Source: a virus | DNA: 42,341 bases | IMG/VR virus record: IMGVR_UViG_3300006871_000013 | Coordinates: 1-42,341 of that record | Strand: one strand, 5' to 3' | In this document: positions 11,438 to 20,715 of the stretch, in pieces | Numbering within the stretch: position 1 is the stretch's first letter | Layout of the letters: each line of letters starts with the position of its first letter | Made by a program: the position numbers and the translations under genes | Notes under the pieces: generated by a model | What the model was told of the DNA's origin: nothing | The model's input: only the letters and a program-made list of their open reading frames with translations | Databases searched by the model: none

Positions 11438-12885
11438 TGGCGCTGACGTTCTCTGGCACCGTCGCGAGATTCATCGACGATTCCACGAGGGAGATCAGTC
11501 TTGAAGGCGGTTTTCGCTCCGGCAAAACGACAGCCGCGATCTGGAAAGTGCGCAAGTCGCTGAAAGACAATCCCGGCATTCAGTGGTTCATCTGCCGCTA
11601 CGCCGACGTAGACATTCAGACGAAGCTGAAACCCGCGATTGATTCCATCTGCTACGAATTCGATCCCAACGATCTGCCGCAGTGGAATGCGAGCGAAAAA
11701 GCGTTTGAGTTTGCGAACGGCTCGCGGTTGATCATGTATGGCCTGCAAACCGTCGCCGCCTTGTCACGCTACGCGAAGCTGCGCGGGCTCGGCGGCGCGA
11801 AAGGTGTCGCAGGCATCATGGTCGATGAAGCGCAGGAGATGCCGGCGGATATTGCACTGGAGCTCCGCGGCCGTCCAAGCCAAAAAGGTTTCCCCATCCA
11901 AATCATCTTCGTGTCGAATCCGCTCAATCACGATGATTGGCTAGCGGAACAATTTCCCGAGAGCAACAAGATTCCGCATCGCCGCTACTACAGCGTGTCC
12001 ATTTACGATAACGCGCACAATCTTGCCGATGACATGATCGCGGGCCTCGAGGCTGCGTATCCGCCCGAACATGCGAAACACAAGACGGTGATTCTCGGCC
12101 AGCGCGGCGTGAACGTCGAGGGCGATCCCGTCTACAGCAAATTGTTGCGCCGGAAAACGCATGTCCGCGATCTGACGCTGCTCGGCAACTCGAAACTATT
12201 TGAAGCGTTCGATGTGTGGAAACACAATTTCGCGTGGGTCGTCGCCGAGCGGCCGTATTTCGGCGGCTTGTGGTTTCATGGCGGCGTGCTCGGGCAGCGC
12301 GTCTCGCTCCAACATTTTCTGGATATCGTGAAGCAACAACGCGCCGACTGGTTTTCCACGCGCCCGATCGCGACGTGTTGCGTAGCGAGTTCGAAAACGA
12401 CCGAACTGAAACGCGAGCGCTACACCGCCGTGACGCTGCTCCGCGAAGCCGGCTTCATGCCGCAGTTCCGCGACAACGGCAACGAGCCGGATATCGTGTT
12501 GGCGATGATCGAACGCATCGCGAGTTACATGCGGCAGCGCGGCGCGACGGGCGATGAACTGTTCGGCATTCACGAATCCGATCAGCGCTGGCTCCGCGTC
12601 TCCAAGGAAGGCATCGTGCCGTGCCAATTCCTCACGGAAGCGTTCGAATCCGGGTACGTGTGGGATGACCATTTCGTGTCGGTGAATTCACTTGAAGTCA
12701 AGCAACCCAAAGCCGATGACTGGTTCGAGCATGGGATGCGCTGCGCGGAAACGCTGGAGCTGAATTTCGGCGCGAGCCGCCCCACAGACGACGAAGCGGC
12801 GAAGCGCAAGGCTGCGAATGCGAGGCGTGCGCGAGCCTTCCGCGAATCAGCCTTGACACGGGCCGATGGGTGGTTAGCCTCCTGA
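11437..12885 (+). CDS. terL: Terminase large subunit
   Basis: A 482-residue packaging motor. Walker A GGFRSGKTT at 24-32, Walker B GIMVDEAQ at 126-133 (catalytic E131) and a motif III-like IIFVSNP at about 156-162. The nuclease domain starts around AFDVWKHNF with D259 as a likely metal ligand. The ATG at 11437 is preferred to the upstream frame from 11206 because GGAAG lies five bases before it and Walker A is then at its usual distance from the N-terminus. It cuts concatemeric DNA and pumps it through the portal. By gene order and portal type, headful packaging is likely but cannot be shown here. Confidence 0.95.
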   Translation: MALTFSGTVARFIDDSTREISLEGGFRSGKTTAAIWKVRKSLKDNPGIQWFICRYADVDIQTKLKPAIDSICYEFDPNDLPQWNASEKAFEFANGSRLIMYGLQTVAALSRYAKLRGLGGAKGVAGIMVDEAQEMPADIALELRGRPSQKGFPIQIIFVSNPLNHDDWLAEQFPESNKIPHRRYYSVSIYDNAHNLADDMIAGLEAAYPPEHAKHKTVILGQRGVNVEGDPVYSKLLRRKTHVRDLTLLGNSKLFEAFDVWKHNFAWVVAERPYFGGLWFHGGVLGQRVSLQHFLDIVKQQRADWFSTRPIATCCVASSKTTELKRERYTAVTLLREAGFMPQFRDNGNEPDIVLAMIERIASYMRQRGATGDELFGIHESDQRWLRVSKEGIVPCQFLTEAFESGYVWDDHFVSVNSLEVKQPKADDWFEHGMRCAETLELNFGASRPTDDEAAKRKAANARRARAFRESALTRADGWLAS

Positions 12886-12889
12886 AAAC

Positions 12890-13198
12890 GTGGTAGACTT
12901 TCGCGCAATCCCCATGCCGTTATCCGCCGATGAACTCGCGGAACGTCTGTTGCGCCGGCCGGTGACCGAAACGCGCGTGTTGAAACTCCGTCGCCATCTG
13001 CGCAGCTCCGAACAGACCGACGAAGTGCTACAAGCGATTCAGGACCACCGCAGCGGCGGCGACGATGTGCGCGCCTTCGTGCATCAGACCCTCACGAGCG
13101 CACGGCCGCAAGTGATCCCGCCACTCCCGCCCGATATCCAAGCCAAAGTCGATGCGTTCAAAGCGCAGCGAGCGCGCGAAGCCGCGAAGCGTCCATGA
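12890..13198 (+). CDS. Hypothetical helical protein, 102 aa
   Basis: Not recognised. Helical and charged, with a proline-rich stretch (VIPPLPPDI, about 77-85) near the C-terminus. The start is unsure: GTG at 12890 or ATG at 12914, neither with a ribosome site. Its end overlaps the next ATG by four bases. The location between TerL and portal suggests a packaging or capsid-assembly accessory. Confidence 0.65.
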   Translation: MVDFRAIPMPLSADELAERLLRRPVTETRVLKLRRHLRSSEQTDEVLQAIQDHRSGGDDVRAFVHQTLTSARPQVIPPLPPDIQAKVDAFKAQRAREAAKRP

Positions 13199-13452
13199 GT
13201 GAATCCGCTGTCAAGTTTCAACGTCGAGAAATCCGCCGCGCGTTCGGCTCGCAAGCCATCGATGCGATGACGACGAGCATGTCAGCGCGCGATGCCAAGA
13301 TCGCGGAACTCGACGCGAAGCTGCTTTCACTCGGCGTGTATATCGAAGGCTTACAGAAGTCGCATGATCTCAAAACGCTGACGCTTGAGAATCGCATCGC
13401 GCGGTTAGAAGCGCGTCGCGTGTGGCATCGGGATTTCTGGAGGCGCAGCTAA
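13195..13452 (+). CDS. Small coiled-coil protein, 85 aa
   Basis: ATG overlaps the preceding stop. From about residue 30 the sequence shows heptad spacing of leucine and isoleucine (KIAELDAKLLSLGVYIEGL and LENRIARLEARR), a coiled coil. It ends at the TAA that overlaps the next ATG. Function unknown. Confidence 0.7.
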   Translation: MSESAVKFQRREIRRAFGSQAIDAMTTSMSARDAKIAELDAKLLSLGVYIEGLQKSHDLKTLTLENRIARLEARRVWHRDFWRRS

Positions 13453-13625
13453 TGTCGGCAGTCTCACGCGCGCAGCAACGGCTCATGCAGGCCGCGGAGC
13501 ACGGAGCAAAATTTCCGATGGCTCGCAAGATCCGCCAATCGATGAGCCTTCAGCAGATGCACGACTTCGCGGTCGGCTCCGAGAAAAACAAACCCGAACA
13601 CGTTGCGAAATCGAAGCGGAAGTAA
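13452..13625 (+). CDS. Small basic protein, DUF3008-like, 57 aa
   Basis: Starts at ATG 13452 (TAATG overlap) with GGAGG eight bases upstream. The motif SRAQQRLMQAAEHGAKFPMA, then KIRQSMSLQQMHDFA and a basic tail, resembles the small DUF3008-type phage proteins (SKAQQRFM pattern). These are common between terminase and portal genes; function not known. Confidence 0.72.
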   Translation: MSAVSRAQQRLMQAAEHGAKFPMARKIRQSMSLQQMHDFAVGSEKNKPEHVAKSKRK

Positions 13626-13627
13626 TC

Positions 13628-13828
13628 ATGGCGACACTGTCAAGCCTCGGCCGTCGCGCGCTTGCGTCCTCGGAATTCGCTGAACCGGGCAAACGCAAAT
13701 ATCCAGTCAACGACAAAGCGCACGCCCGCAATGCGCTGGCGCGCGTCTCGCAGTTCGGGTCGCCCGCCGAAAAAGCCAAAGTGCGCGCGAAAGTGCATCG
13801 GAAGTATCCCGATATCGGGCAGAAGTAA
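13628..13828 (+). CDS. Small conserved-type phage protein, 66 aa
   Basis: Carries the pattern FAEPGKRKYPVNDKAHARNA followed by LARVSQFG and a VR.KV motif, seen in small phage and prophage proteins annotated as hypothetical or DUF6582-like. Basic and probably helical. Starts two bases after the previous stop and ends three bases before the portal. Confidence 0.7.
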   Translation: MATLSSLGRRALASSEFAEPGKRKYPVNDKAHARNALARVSQFGSPAEKAKVRAKVHRKYPDIGQK

Positions 13829-13831
13829 TTC

Positions 13832-16165
13832 GTGGCGGTCGATCTCGATCTCGCGCGTGCGCGTTTCAAACTCTGGCGCGAAGCCGATCAAAAACAACTG
13901 AAACGCGAAGAAGAAGACTGCGAGTTCTACGACAACAAGCAGTGGCCCGCCGAGATTCTGCGCATTCGCCAAGGCACAGCCGGTAATTCGAGTTCATCGG
14001 TGCCAGCCGTGCCGGCGCGGCCGTGCATCACCGTCAATAAAGTCAAAGACCGCGTGCGACATGTCCTCAACGAAATTCTGCAAGCCGATCTCGGCTTATC
14101 GCTCGTGCCAGCCGATGACTGGGGTGGCCCGACCATCAACGAGGATGAAATCGAAACACGCGAGGGACTGATCCGCCGCATTCAACGCGACTCCAAATCG
14201 CAGGCAGCGATCTCGTGGTCTGGCGAACGCGCGACGATTGCGGGCCGTGGCTACTTCGGCATCATGACAAAGTTCGTGGATGCCCCAGCCGATGCGCCGT
14301 TGACGCCCGCACATTTCGATCAGGAAGTCGTGTTTCGCCGGTTCTACGATCAGCGTGCAGTTGGGCTCGATCCGGCACATGAAGAACCCGATGGCTCAGA
14401 CGCGGAATGGGCGTTTGTGCGCACGTTCATGCCGTGGGAGCAATACAAAGCCGATCACCCGCGCCTCGCGAACGGTCAGAAGAATCAGGTCCTCAGCGCG
14501 TCTGATAAAGACTTCGGCGAATGGGTCCGCGAACTGCCGGAGTGGTTCGAGCTCCAGAAAGAGCAGAAAACGCTGCTCGTCGTCGAGTATTGGTATTACG
14601 AATACTCGCCACGCGACATCGTGCTGCTCGACGACAGCTCGGTCATGGATGCGGAGTTGATCGATGCCGAGACGCTGAAAGCGATTCCCGACGAGCGCCG
14701 CCGCACGGTTTACGACAAGCGCGTGAAGATGTGCAAGATCGACGGGCGCAATGAAACGCCGCTCGACGAATGCGTATGGCCGGGGCGTTACATCCCCATC
14801 ATCAAAGTGCTCGGCGAAGAAATCCAACCCTACGATCAGCAAAAACGCGCCGAAGGCATGGTGCGGACAGCGCGCGATTCACAGCAAGCGTTCAACTACC
14901 TGATTTCATCGGCGGTCGAAGTGATCGGACTCGGTCCGAAGGCGCGATTCATGGCCGCGGCAGGACAGTTCGAGCAGTTCGAAGGCATGTGGGATGCGAG
15001 CGTCACGCGCACGATTCAGCGGCTCGAATACAATGCGAAGACGCCCGCGACCGGCGATGTGATTCTGCCGCCACCGCAAATTCTCGGCATGGAGCCGCCG
15101 ATTCAGGCGATGGCAATGATGATCACGCACTTCGATGCGGCCATCGCCTCGACGACGGGCATTCCCGATCCGATGATGGGTAATGTCGATCCGGCCGTGC
15201 GTTCCGGCAAAGCGATTCATGCATTGCTCGATACCGCACTCCGTGGCACGAGCAATTACATGAATAACCTCGTGCGCTCCGTGCAATATGCCGGCAAGAT
15301 CGTGAACGATTTACTGAAACCGATCTATGGCAATCGACCGGGGCGACTCGTGCGGATGGTGACCGGCGAATCCGATACGCAAACCGTGATGCTCGGCCAA
15401 CCGCATGTGATGCAGGGCGATCAGCCCGTTCCGGTCGGCATGGCGCCAGGACAAATGCCGCCGTCGCATCCACAAGCCGCGCAAGCGAAAACCTACGAAC
15501 TCACGGATGCTGGCGCGAATGGGAACATCGCCGTGAAGGTCTCGAAGCATTTCGAGACACGACGCGAACAGGAATGGACGCAGATCGCGGAACTGCTCGC
15601 CGCGAATCCGCAGCGCGATCAACTTTACGGCGATTTGTTTTTCAAATACTCCGATGGGCCTGGCAACAAAGAACTCGCCGAGCGCGCACAGTTCGGATTG
15701 CTTCCGCAGATTCAACAAGCGATCCAGTCAGGCAAGCCGCCCGATCTCGTGGCGATGCAGAAGGTGCAGGCGCAGGATGCGATCATCAAGCAGATGCAGC
15801 AAGTGATCGAGAACATGCAGCGCAAGATCGATGCGAAAGAAACCGAGTCTGCCGCGAAGTTGGCGCAAGCGGAAATGGACAATTCGACCAAAATCGCCGT
15901 GGCGCAAATCCAAGCTGGCGCGCAGCAAGCCGTCGCCGAGATGAAAGAAACCATGAAGGCGCTCAATCAGCAAGTCGAGCAAAATTTTGAGCGTATCCGG
16001 CTGACGCTCGAAGGCGTGCAGGAACATCGGCTCGCGGAGAAGGAACACATTCACACGCTCGAGACGCAACGCGCGCAGCACGGCCATGATCTGCATCAGC
16101 TCGCGCATGAACACGAACACGAAATGAATCTGGCTGCACTGGAACCGCAAGTGGAGACGACGTAA
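13832..16165 (+). CDS. Portal protein, P22 gp1-like
   Basis: A 777-residue portal starting with GTG. The N-terminal part (FYDNKQWPAEI about 30-40, PCITVNKVKDRVRHVLNEI about 65-83) and the middle clip/wing region match the large P22-type portals, whose usual length is about 725 residues. Residues about 620-760 are one long charged helix rich in Q, E and K (IIKQMQQVIENMQRKIDAKE and on), the C-terminal barrel typical of P22 portals. It forms the dodecameric ring through which TerL packages DNA. Neighbouring scaffold and coat genes support this. Confidence 0.93.
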   Translation: MAVDLDLARARFKLWREADQKQLKREEEDCEFYDNKQWPAEILRIRQGTAGNSSSSVPAVPARPCITVNKVKDRVRHVLNEILQADLGLSLVPADDWGGPTINEDEIETREGLIRRIQRDSKSQAAISWSGERATIAGRGYFGIMTKFVDAPADAPLTPAHFDQEVVFRRFYDQRAVGLDPAHEEPDGSDAEWAFVRTFMPWEQYKADHPRLANGQKNQVLSASDKDFGEWVRELPEWFELQKEQKTLLVVEYWYYEYSPRDIVLLDDSSVMDAELIDAETLKAIPDERRRTVYDKRVKMCKIDGRNETPLDECVWPGRYIPIIKVLGEEIQPYDQQKRAEGMVRTARDSQQAFNYLISSAVEVIGLGPKARFMAAAGQFEQFEGMWDASVTRTIQRLEYNAKTPATGDVILPPPQILGMEPPIQAMAMMITHFDAAIASTTGIPDPMMGNVDPAVRSGKAIHALLDTALRGTSNYMNNLVRSVQYAGKIVNDLLKPIYGNRPGRLVRMVTGESDTQTVMLGQPHVMQGDQPVPVGMAPGQMPPSHPQAAQAKTYELTDAGANGNIAVKVSKHFETRREQEWTQIAELLAANPQRDQLYGDLFFKYSDGPGNKELAERAQFGLLPQIQQAIQSGKPPDLVAMQKVQAQDAIIKQMQQVIENMQRKIDAKETESAAKLAQAEMDNSTKIAVAQIQAGAQQAVAEMKETMKALNQQVEQNFERIRLTLEGVQEHRLAEKEHIHTLETQRAQHGHDLHQLAHEHEHEMNLAALEPQVETT

Positions 16166-16167
16166 GT

Positions 16168-17223
16168 ATGGATACTGCTACTGAAGTCGGAACACCCGCC
16201 GCCGAAGGCATCACGCCGGAGCCCGCCGCACCAGTCGCCGAGACGCCAGTCAAGCCGGAAGCCACACCGGAAGAAACCAGCATCTCGGCGCACGCCGCCA
16301 AATACAATCCGAACCGAGCGCGCGGAGCTGACGGGCGCTTCGTGGAAGGTGGCAAAGCGACCGAGACGCCCGTCACCGCGAAGCCCGCGCAGGAAGCCAC
16401 GCCAGCGCAACCACGGCGCCGCGAGAAGGACGTAGCGACGCCTGGCGATACGCCGCGTATCAACGAACTGACGCGCAAACTGCGCGATGCCGAACGACGC
16501 GCGCAGGAACTCGAAGCGCGCACGCGACAAATCCAGCCCGATACGCGCCAGCCGACGAATGGCAACGGCGCGACGGACCATTGGGCGTTTCCCAAGCCCG
16601 AACCGAAACAAGTCGATTTCGCGAACGCCGATGATCCGTATGCGGCGTGGCTCGAAGCGCGACAGGATTGGCGGCTCGAGAAGCGCGATTGGGAAGCGAG
16701 CCTACAACAGCAGACCTCCACGGCACACGAAACCGAGCAGCAATTCTGGAATAGTTTCGACGGCAAAATGACGGAGTTTGCCAAGCAGACGCCCGACTGG
16801 CAAACCCTCTTTGCCGGCGATGGCCCGGAGCACATGCGGGAGCACATGCCCCCCGCAATGCAGGCCATGATTTTTATGGATGACAATCCGGGGCGACTCA
16901 TGTATGCTTTCGCACGCGACGCGGCTTTGTTTGACGAAGTGGCGTCGTGGTCAGAAGGCATTCGCATTCCTGCGGCCACCGCCTCAGAGGATGAACGGAA
17001 TGCGGCTCTGGCTGCCGTCTCTCGCTTGAGACGCCGACTCGATCGCCGTGGGTTTCAGACCGCCGTCACCGCATCGGTCCCCGCGACGCCCCAAGTAACC
17101 GTGGTCCCAAAGCCGCCTAATGCGGTGCGGACAGGACCGATGAGATCGGGCGACGAACCGCCCGGCGACGGCCACACCATTGCGGATCATGCCCGCACAT
17201 GGGGTCCGAAAGGCCGACGCTAA
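16168..17223 (+). CDS. Capsid scaffolding protein, putative
   Basis: 351 residues between portal and coat, the standard place of the scaffold. The N-terminal 90 residues are disordered, rich in Pro, Ala, Thr and Glu. Residues about 95-125 are a charged coiled coil (RINELTRKLRDAERRAQELE), the middle is helical, and the C-terminus is short and basic (HARTWGPKGRR). The basic end fits the coat-binding region of P22-type scaffolds. No protease motif is seen. Confidence 0.8.
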   Translation: MDTATEVGTPAAEGITPEPAAPVAETPVKPEATPEETSISAHAAKYNPNRARGADGRFVEGGKATETPVTAKPAQEATPAQPRRREKDVATPGDTPRINELTRKLRDAERRAQELEARTRQIQPDTRQPTNGNGATDHWAFPKPEPKQVDFANADDPYAAWLEARQDWRLEKRDWEASLQQQTSTAHETEQQFWNSFDGKMTEFAKQTPDWQTLFAGDGPEHMREHMPPAMQAMIFMDDNPGRLMYAFARDAALFDEVASWSEGIRIPAATASEDERNAALAAVSRLRRRLDRRGFQTAVTASVPATPQVTVVPKPPNAVRTGPMRSGDEPPGDGHTIADHARTWGPKGRR

Positions 17224-17237
17224 TCATCGGTTCGGTC

Positions 17238-17252
17238 GCCCCTGCAAGGGGC
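17238..17252 (+). promoter_or_regulatory. Hairpin over the coat-protein ribosome site
   Basis: GCCCCT-GCA-AGGGGC is a perfect 6-bp stem whose 3' arm contains AGGGG, the only Shine-Dalgarno-like sequence for the GTG at 17257. If formed, it would restrain initiation of the coat gene unless opened by ribosomes finishing the scaffold 15 bases upstream. Confidence 0.45.
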
Positions 17253-17256
17253 TACG

Positions 17257-18492
17257 GTGGCGAATACATTCATCACGCCTAATTGGGTCTCGACCGATGT
17301 GGCGATGTTCTGGCAGAACAACATCAAGTTGGTCGCCATGTTCGATCGCACCTGGGAAGGCATGTGGCGGGACAAACCCGATGGCGCGCAGATCGGGTAT
17401 ACCGCGCAAGTCCGACTCCCGCAGCGTTTCCGCGTCAAGCGCGGCCAAGCGCTCCAGCAGCAATCCATTCTGAATCAGACCGTGCCGGTCACGCTGACCG
17501 ATCAGCTCCAAGTCGCAATGGGCTGGTCATCGGCCGATGACGCCGTGGCGGTCGAAGAAGTGCAGGAACGCTACGACATGCCGGCCGGTCAGGCGCTCGC
17601 AAACGAATGCGACGTATTTGCCGGCGCCCAAGTCTACAAGTCGGTGTATTACTCGATTGGCGCACCGGGTGTGCCGCTCACGAGTAACCAGACCTGGACC
17701 GATGGTGTCGCGCGGCTCCGCAACGTCGGCACGCCGTCTGACCTCTACGCGATCGTCGATCCGCTGACGCAGAGCAACCTCCAGGCGACGAATCTCGCAG
17801 TCTTCAATCCCGCCGCGAAAATATCGAAAATCTTCAACGAAGGCTTCTTCGGCTTCGGCGCCCTCGGCGTGGACGAATGGGCGTGGGACCCGAACTTGCC
17901 GACGCACACGACCGGCACGTTCACGGCCTCGACGCCACTCATCAACGGCGCCAATCAATCCGGCACGTCGCTCACCACAGACGGCTGGGGCACGTATGCG
18001 CTGAAGGAAGGCGACGTGTTCACGATCGATGGTGTTTACACCGTCAATCCAGTGAGCTACGCGAACACGAATCAATTGCAGCAGTTCACGCTAAGCGCGG
18101 ATGTGTCGGGTTCGAGCACGGCAACACTGACGTTTACGCCGTCGCTCATTGCCTCGACCGATTCACAGTTGCAGTCGGTGAACTCGCTGCCGGCCGACAA
18201 TGCAGCGATCAACGTGCTTGGCGCGACTGGTGCAGTGGCCGGCACGCTGACGACGACGCTGTCGCGGCAGTCGATCGTGTGCAACCCGAAGGCGTTCGCT
18301 TGGGTCATGGCGGATCTGCCAGTCAAGCTGGCTGGCGCCGTCGCGGGGCGCGTGAGCGATCCGCAGGCCAAGGTGAGCATCCGCTACGTGGATCAATACA
18401 ACATCCAGACCGATCAACTGCCTCGGCGCATGGATGCGCTCGTCGGCGCGGCTCCGATCGAGCCGTATTTCGCGCTGCGCGCGTGGAGCTAA
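17257..18492 (+). CDS. Major capsid (coat) protein, P22 gp5-like
   Basis: 411 residues, close to the 430 of P22 coat. GTG start with AGGGG five bases upstream. Family features include the N-terminal WVSTDVAMFWQNN, a GDVFTIDGVYTVNP element (about 250-263) and a late LPVKLAG segment before the C-terminal strand. It forms the icosahedral shell (HK97 fold by family knowledge). Residues about 205-300 are rich in Thr, Ser and Asn and likely include the inserted domain typical of P22-like coats. Confidence 0.93.
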   Translation: MANTFITPNWVSTDVAMFWQNNIKLVAMFDRTWEGMWRDKPDGAQIGYTAQVRLPQRFRVKRGQALQQQSILNQTVPVTLTDQLQVAMGWSSADDAVAVEEVQERYDMPAGQALANECDVFAGAQVYKSVYYSIGAPGVPLTSNQTWTDGVARLRNVGTPSDLYAIVDPLTQSNLQATNLAVFNPAAKISKIFNEGFFGFGALGVDEWAWDPNLPTHTTGTFTASTPLINGANQSGTSLTTDGWGTYALKEGDVFTIDGVYTVNPVSYANTNQLQQFTLSADVSGSSTATLTFTPSLIASTDSQLQSVNSLPADNAAINVLGATGAVAGTLTTTLSRQSIVCNPKAFAWVMADLPVKLAGAVAGRVSDPQAKVSIRYVDQYNIQTDQLPRRMDALVGAAPIEPYFALRAWS

Positions 18493-18496
18493 GCAC

Positions 18497-19198
18497 ATGG
18501 CCTTGACCAACACAACGCTTGCCGCCGCGTGCGATGCGAAACAGAACACGCTGAGCATTACATCCACCTCGAGCGGATTCCCGGCTGTCGGTGCGTATTC
18601 GACACCGCTCCAGATCATGCGCGTGGACGGCGAAGACATGCTCATCTCGACCGTCGTTGCCTCGGGCATCGTGAAAGTGGCGATGCGCGGCTACAATGGC
18701 ACGGCCGCGGTGCCGCATGATCTGCTGGCCGTCGTCTCCACATCGTCGGCCGCGAGTGATTTTCTCGCGGTGCCCACTGGCGGTGTGAGTCAGCGGCCTC
18801 CGTATGTCGATGACATCGTGACGCTCGGCGAAGACACGGTATTCGCCGCGGCGGGCACAGCGGCGACGGCGGGCGTGCAGCCGTATCCGATCAAAAACAC
18901 GACCTACATCATCACGAAGGCGAGCGCGTGCGCGATCACGTTGATCGCGGTCGGCGCGACGACCCCGGCTCCGTCCTCGGCGACGATGGGCGTCACCATG
19001 ACGTTCATCGCCGGCACGGCGCAGGCCCATACCGTCACCTATGGGCCGGGATTCGACGGCGACACCACGACGTCAGATGTGGCGACGGCGAATTCCAAGG
19101 TCGGCGCGGTGCTGATCGTGAAAGTGGGCTACACGGGCTTGCTGGCCGCGGCGAATGCGTCTGTGAACGCTTCGACGGGCCAGTGGACCCTCGGTTAA
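18497..19198 (+). CDS. Probable capsid-associated structural protein, 233 aa
   Basis: Starts four bases after the coat stop. The protein is rich in Ala, Thr, Val and Gly with regular beta-strand alternation and almost no charge clusters, like head decoration or small virion proteins. The part KVAMRGYNGTAAVPHDL recalls domains in metagenomic phage capsid neighbours. The exact role is not recognised. Confidence 0.65.
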   Translation: MALTNTTLAAACDAKQNTLSITSTSSGFPAVGAYSTPLQIMRVDGEDMLISTVVASGIVKVAMRGYNGTAAVPHDLLAVVSTSSAASDFLAVPTGGVSQRPPYVDDIVTLGEDTVFAAAGTAATAGVQPYPIKNTTYIITKASACAITLIAVGATTPAPSSATMGVTMTFIAGTAQAHTVTYGPGFDGDTTTSDVATANSKVGAVLIVKVGYTGLLAAANASVNASTGQWTLG

Positions 19199-19216
19199 CG
19201 AAAGGACGCTGAACGC

Positions 19217-19681
19217 ATGGGCGTGGTTTGGACTCCAGAATCAGAACACGCGAAAGAGATGCGGCGCTGGGAAGCCCATCATACGCAGTATGGGCCTCCT
19301 GGTCGCCCGCACGAATACCGGCCATATCCGGCCGCGATGTATAAGGCGGAACGACTCGCCGATGGCACGCGGCGGATTCTGCCGATGCAGACCGCGAAAG
19401 ACGAGCAAGAGCAGCGCAACTTCGAATCGCGCGGCTACGTGGCTGGCGGGCCGCAGGCGGCGCTCGACGAATGCGATCGGATTCACATCCGCGAGGCAGG
19501 GAAGCTCGCGGCGGAGCGTGAATTCTCGAAGCGGCGCATGAGCGCGAAAGCGCGAGCCGAAGCGGACGCGGCCGAAGCGGCGCATGGCGCACGGCATTTG
19601 CCGGATGTGCCGGAAACGCCGATCAAGCGACGCGGACGGAAGCTGAAGATCGAAACGCCGGAACCTGCCCCGGTCGCATAA
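19217..19681 (+). CDS. Hypothetical protein, 154 aa
   Basis: AAAGGA lies about 11 bases upstream of ATG. Polar, arginine-rich, with a long charged helix (ECDRIHIREAGKLAAEREFS) and a basic C-terminus ending in a proline-rich tail. Often seen in this position as an uncharacterised head-completion-region protein; not recognised here. Confidence 0.65.
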   Translation: MGVVWTPESEHAKEMRRWEAHHTQYGPPGRPHEYRPYPAAMYKAERLADGTRRILPMQTAKDEQEQRNFESRGYVAGGPQAALDECDRIHIREAGKLAAEREFSKRRMSAKARAEADAAEAAHGARHLPDVPETPIKRRGRKLKIETPEPAPVA

Positions 19682-19716
19682 GCGCCGTGGCCGCGTCGTA
19701 AGACGCAGGAGCAGCC

Positions 19717-20715
19717 ATGCCTGGATTGACGCCCGTCACTGGCGGGGGAGCCTTTACCCGCCAGAACATCGCACAGATCAACGCCAACTTCGCGGCGATC
19801 AGTCAGCCGGATTTGTGGGTCCGTCCGCAGAATGGCAACGATGCCAATCCGGGCACCTACGAATCCCCGCTCGCGACCTTCGGCGGCACGTCGAAATATC
19901 TCAAGCCTGGGATGGTGATCGGGCTGCTCGGCACGGCATTCGAGTGTTGGGCACCGCCAGCCGTCAACGACATCACGATCGTCGGCATGGCGAATCAGCC
20001 GCGGCAGGCGACGGATTCAGGCATTCCGAATGGTGGCGGATCAACGTGGCTCAATGCGACGCACACCGGCACGCCCACCGCCTCACCGCTGCTAAAGATC
20101 GGCGGCGCCGCGACGGAACTGAAAGTCTCGCAGGGCTGGACGCTCCGCAATATCTACATGAATAACAACGCGACGGGCTCAACCACGTCGTGCGTCGAGC
20201 TCATGCGCGGCGACGGCGCGGGCGTGGATGTGGGGCGCGATGCCTCACATTTCGCGGCCTACGGCTGCAAGTTCACGGGCGCGAATTTCGGCATTCGCGA
20301 TAGCGGCGGCGCGTCGTTCGTGCGGCTCGAGGATTGCGAGTTTTTCAACTTTGCCGGCGCGGGCGACACGGCCATCAAGGAAGGCACCGATACCGACGTG
20401 GCGCTGCCGCTTCAGTGGGTCGTGCTGAATAACCGCTTTTGGAACAACACGGTTCACATGACGGTGCCGCTGTCATCGGCCGTGATTCAGGGGAACAGTT
20501 TCGGCTACATCGGCTCCTCGATCACGACGACGACGCAGATGACGCTCACGAGTGGCAAGAACAATTCGATTCACGGGAACTTCTTCGAAGTGCCGTATAG
20601 CACGAATGGCATTACGGCGATGTTCGCGCTCGGCACGAATGATCGCTTTTTCCTGAACTCGTTCGGCTCGGCCGTCACGACGACGATCTTCGGGTTTGGA
20701 TCGCCATCGTCGTAA
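19717..20715 (+). CDS. Right-handed beta-helix protein, putative virion fibre/spike
   Basis: 332 residues. AGGAG five bases before ATG, preceded by a small hairpin GCGTC-GTAA-GACGC (19693-19706). The start GGAFTRQNIAQINANFAAI is followed by LWVRPQNGNDANPGTYESP, a typical lead-in to parallel beta-helix domains. From about residue 80 onward short repeats end in small hydrophobics and asparagines (LRNIYMNNN, YGCKFTGANFGI, VLNNRFWNN, IQGNSFGYI, IHGNFFEV), the coil pattern of pectate-lyase-like folds. It may be a head fibre or a depolymerising spike; no catalytic residues can be assigned. Confidence 0.72.
   Translation: MPGLTPVTGGGAFTRQNIAQINANFAAISQPDLWVRPQNGNDANPGTYESPLATFGGTSKYLKPGMVIGLLGTAFECWAPPAVNDITIVGMANQPRQATDSGIPNGGGSTWLNATHTGTPTASPLLKIGGAATELKVSQGWTLRNIYMNNNATGSTTSCVELMRGDGAGVDVGRDASHFAAYGCKFTGANFGIRDSGGASFVRLEDCEFFNFAGAGDTAIKEGTDTDVALPLQWVVLNNRFWNNTVHMTVPLSSAVIQGNSFGYIGSSITTTTQMTLTSGKNNSIHGNFFEVPYSTNGITAMFALGTNDRFFLNSFGSAVTTTIFGFGSPSS

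Noticed and set aside
12642-12651. T-loop-like GTTCGAATCC suggesting a tRNA
   Set aside because: It lies within the TerL reading frame and no acceptor or anticodon stems fit around it.
15963-16979. Long minus-strand ORF (338 codons) opposite portal and scaffold
   Set aside because: Composition is typical of antisense to Ala/Arg-rich coding DNA, with no motif or ribosome site.
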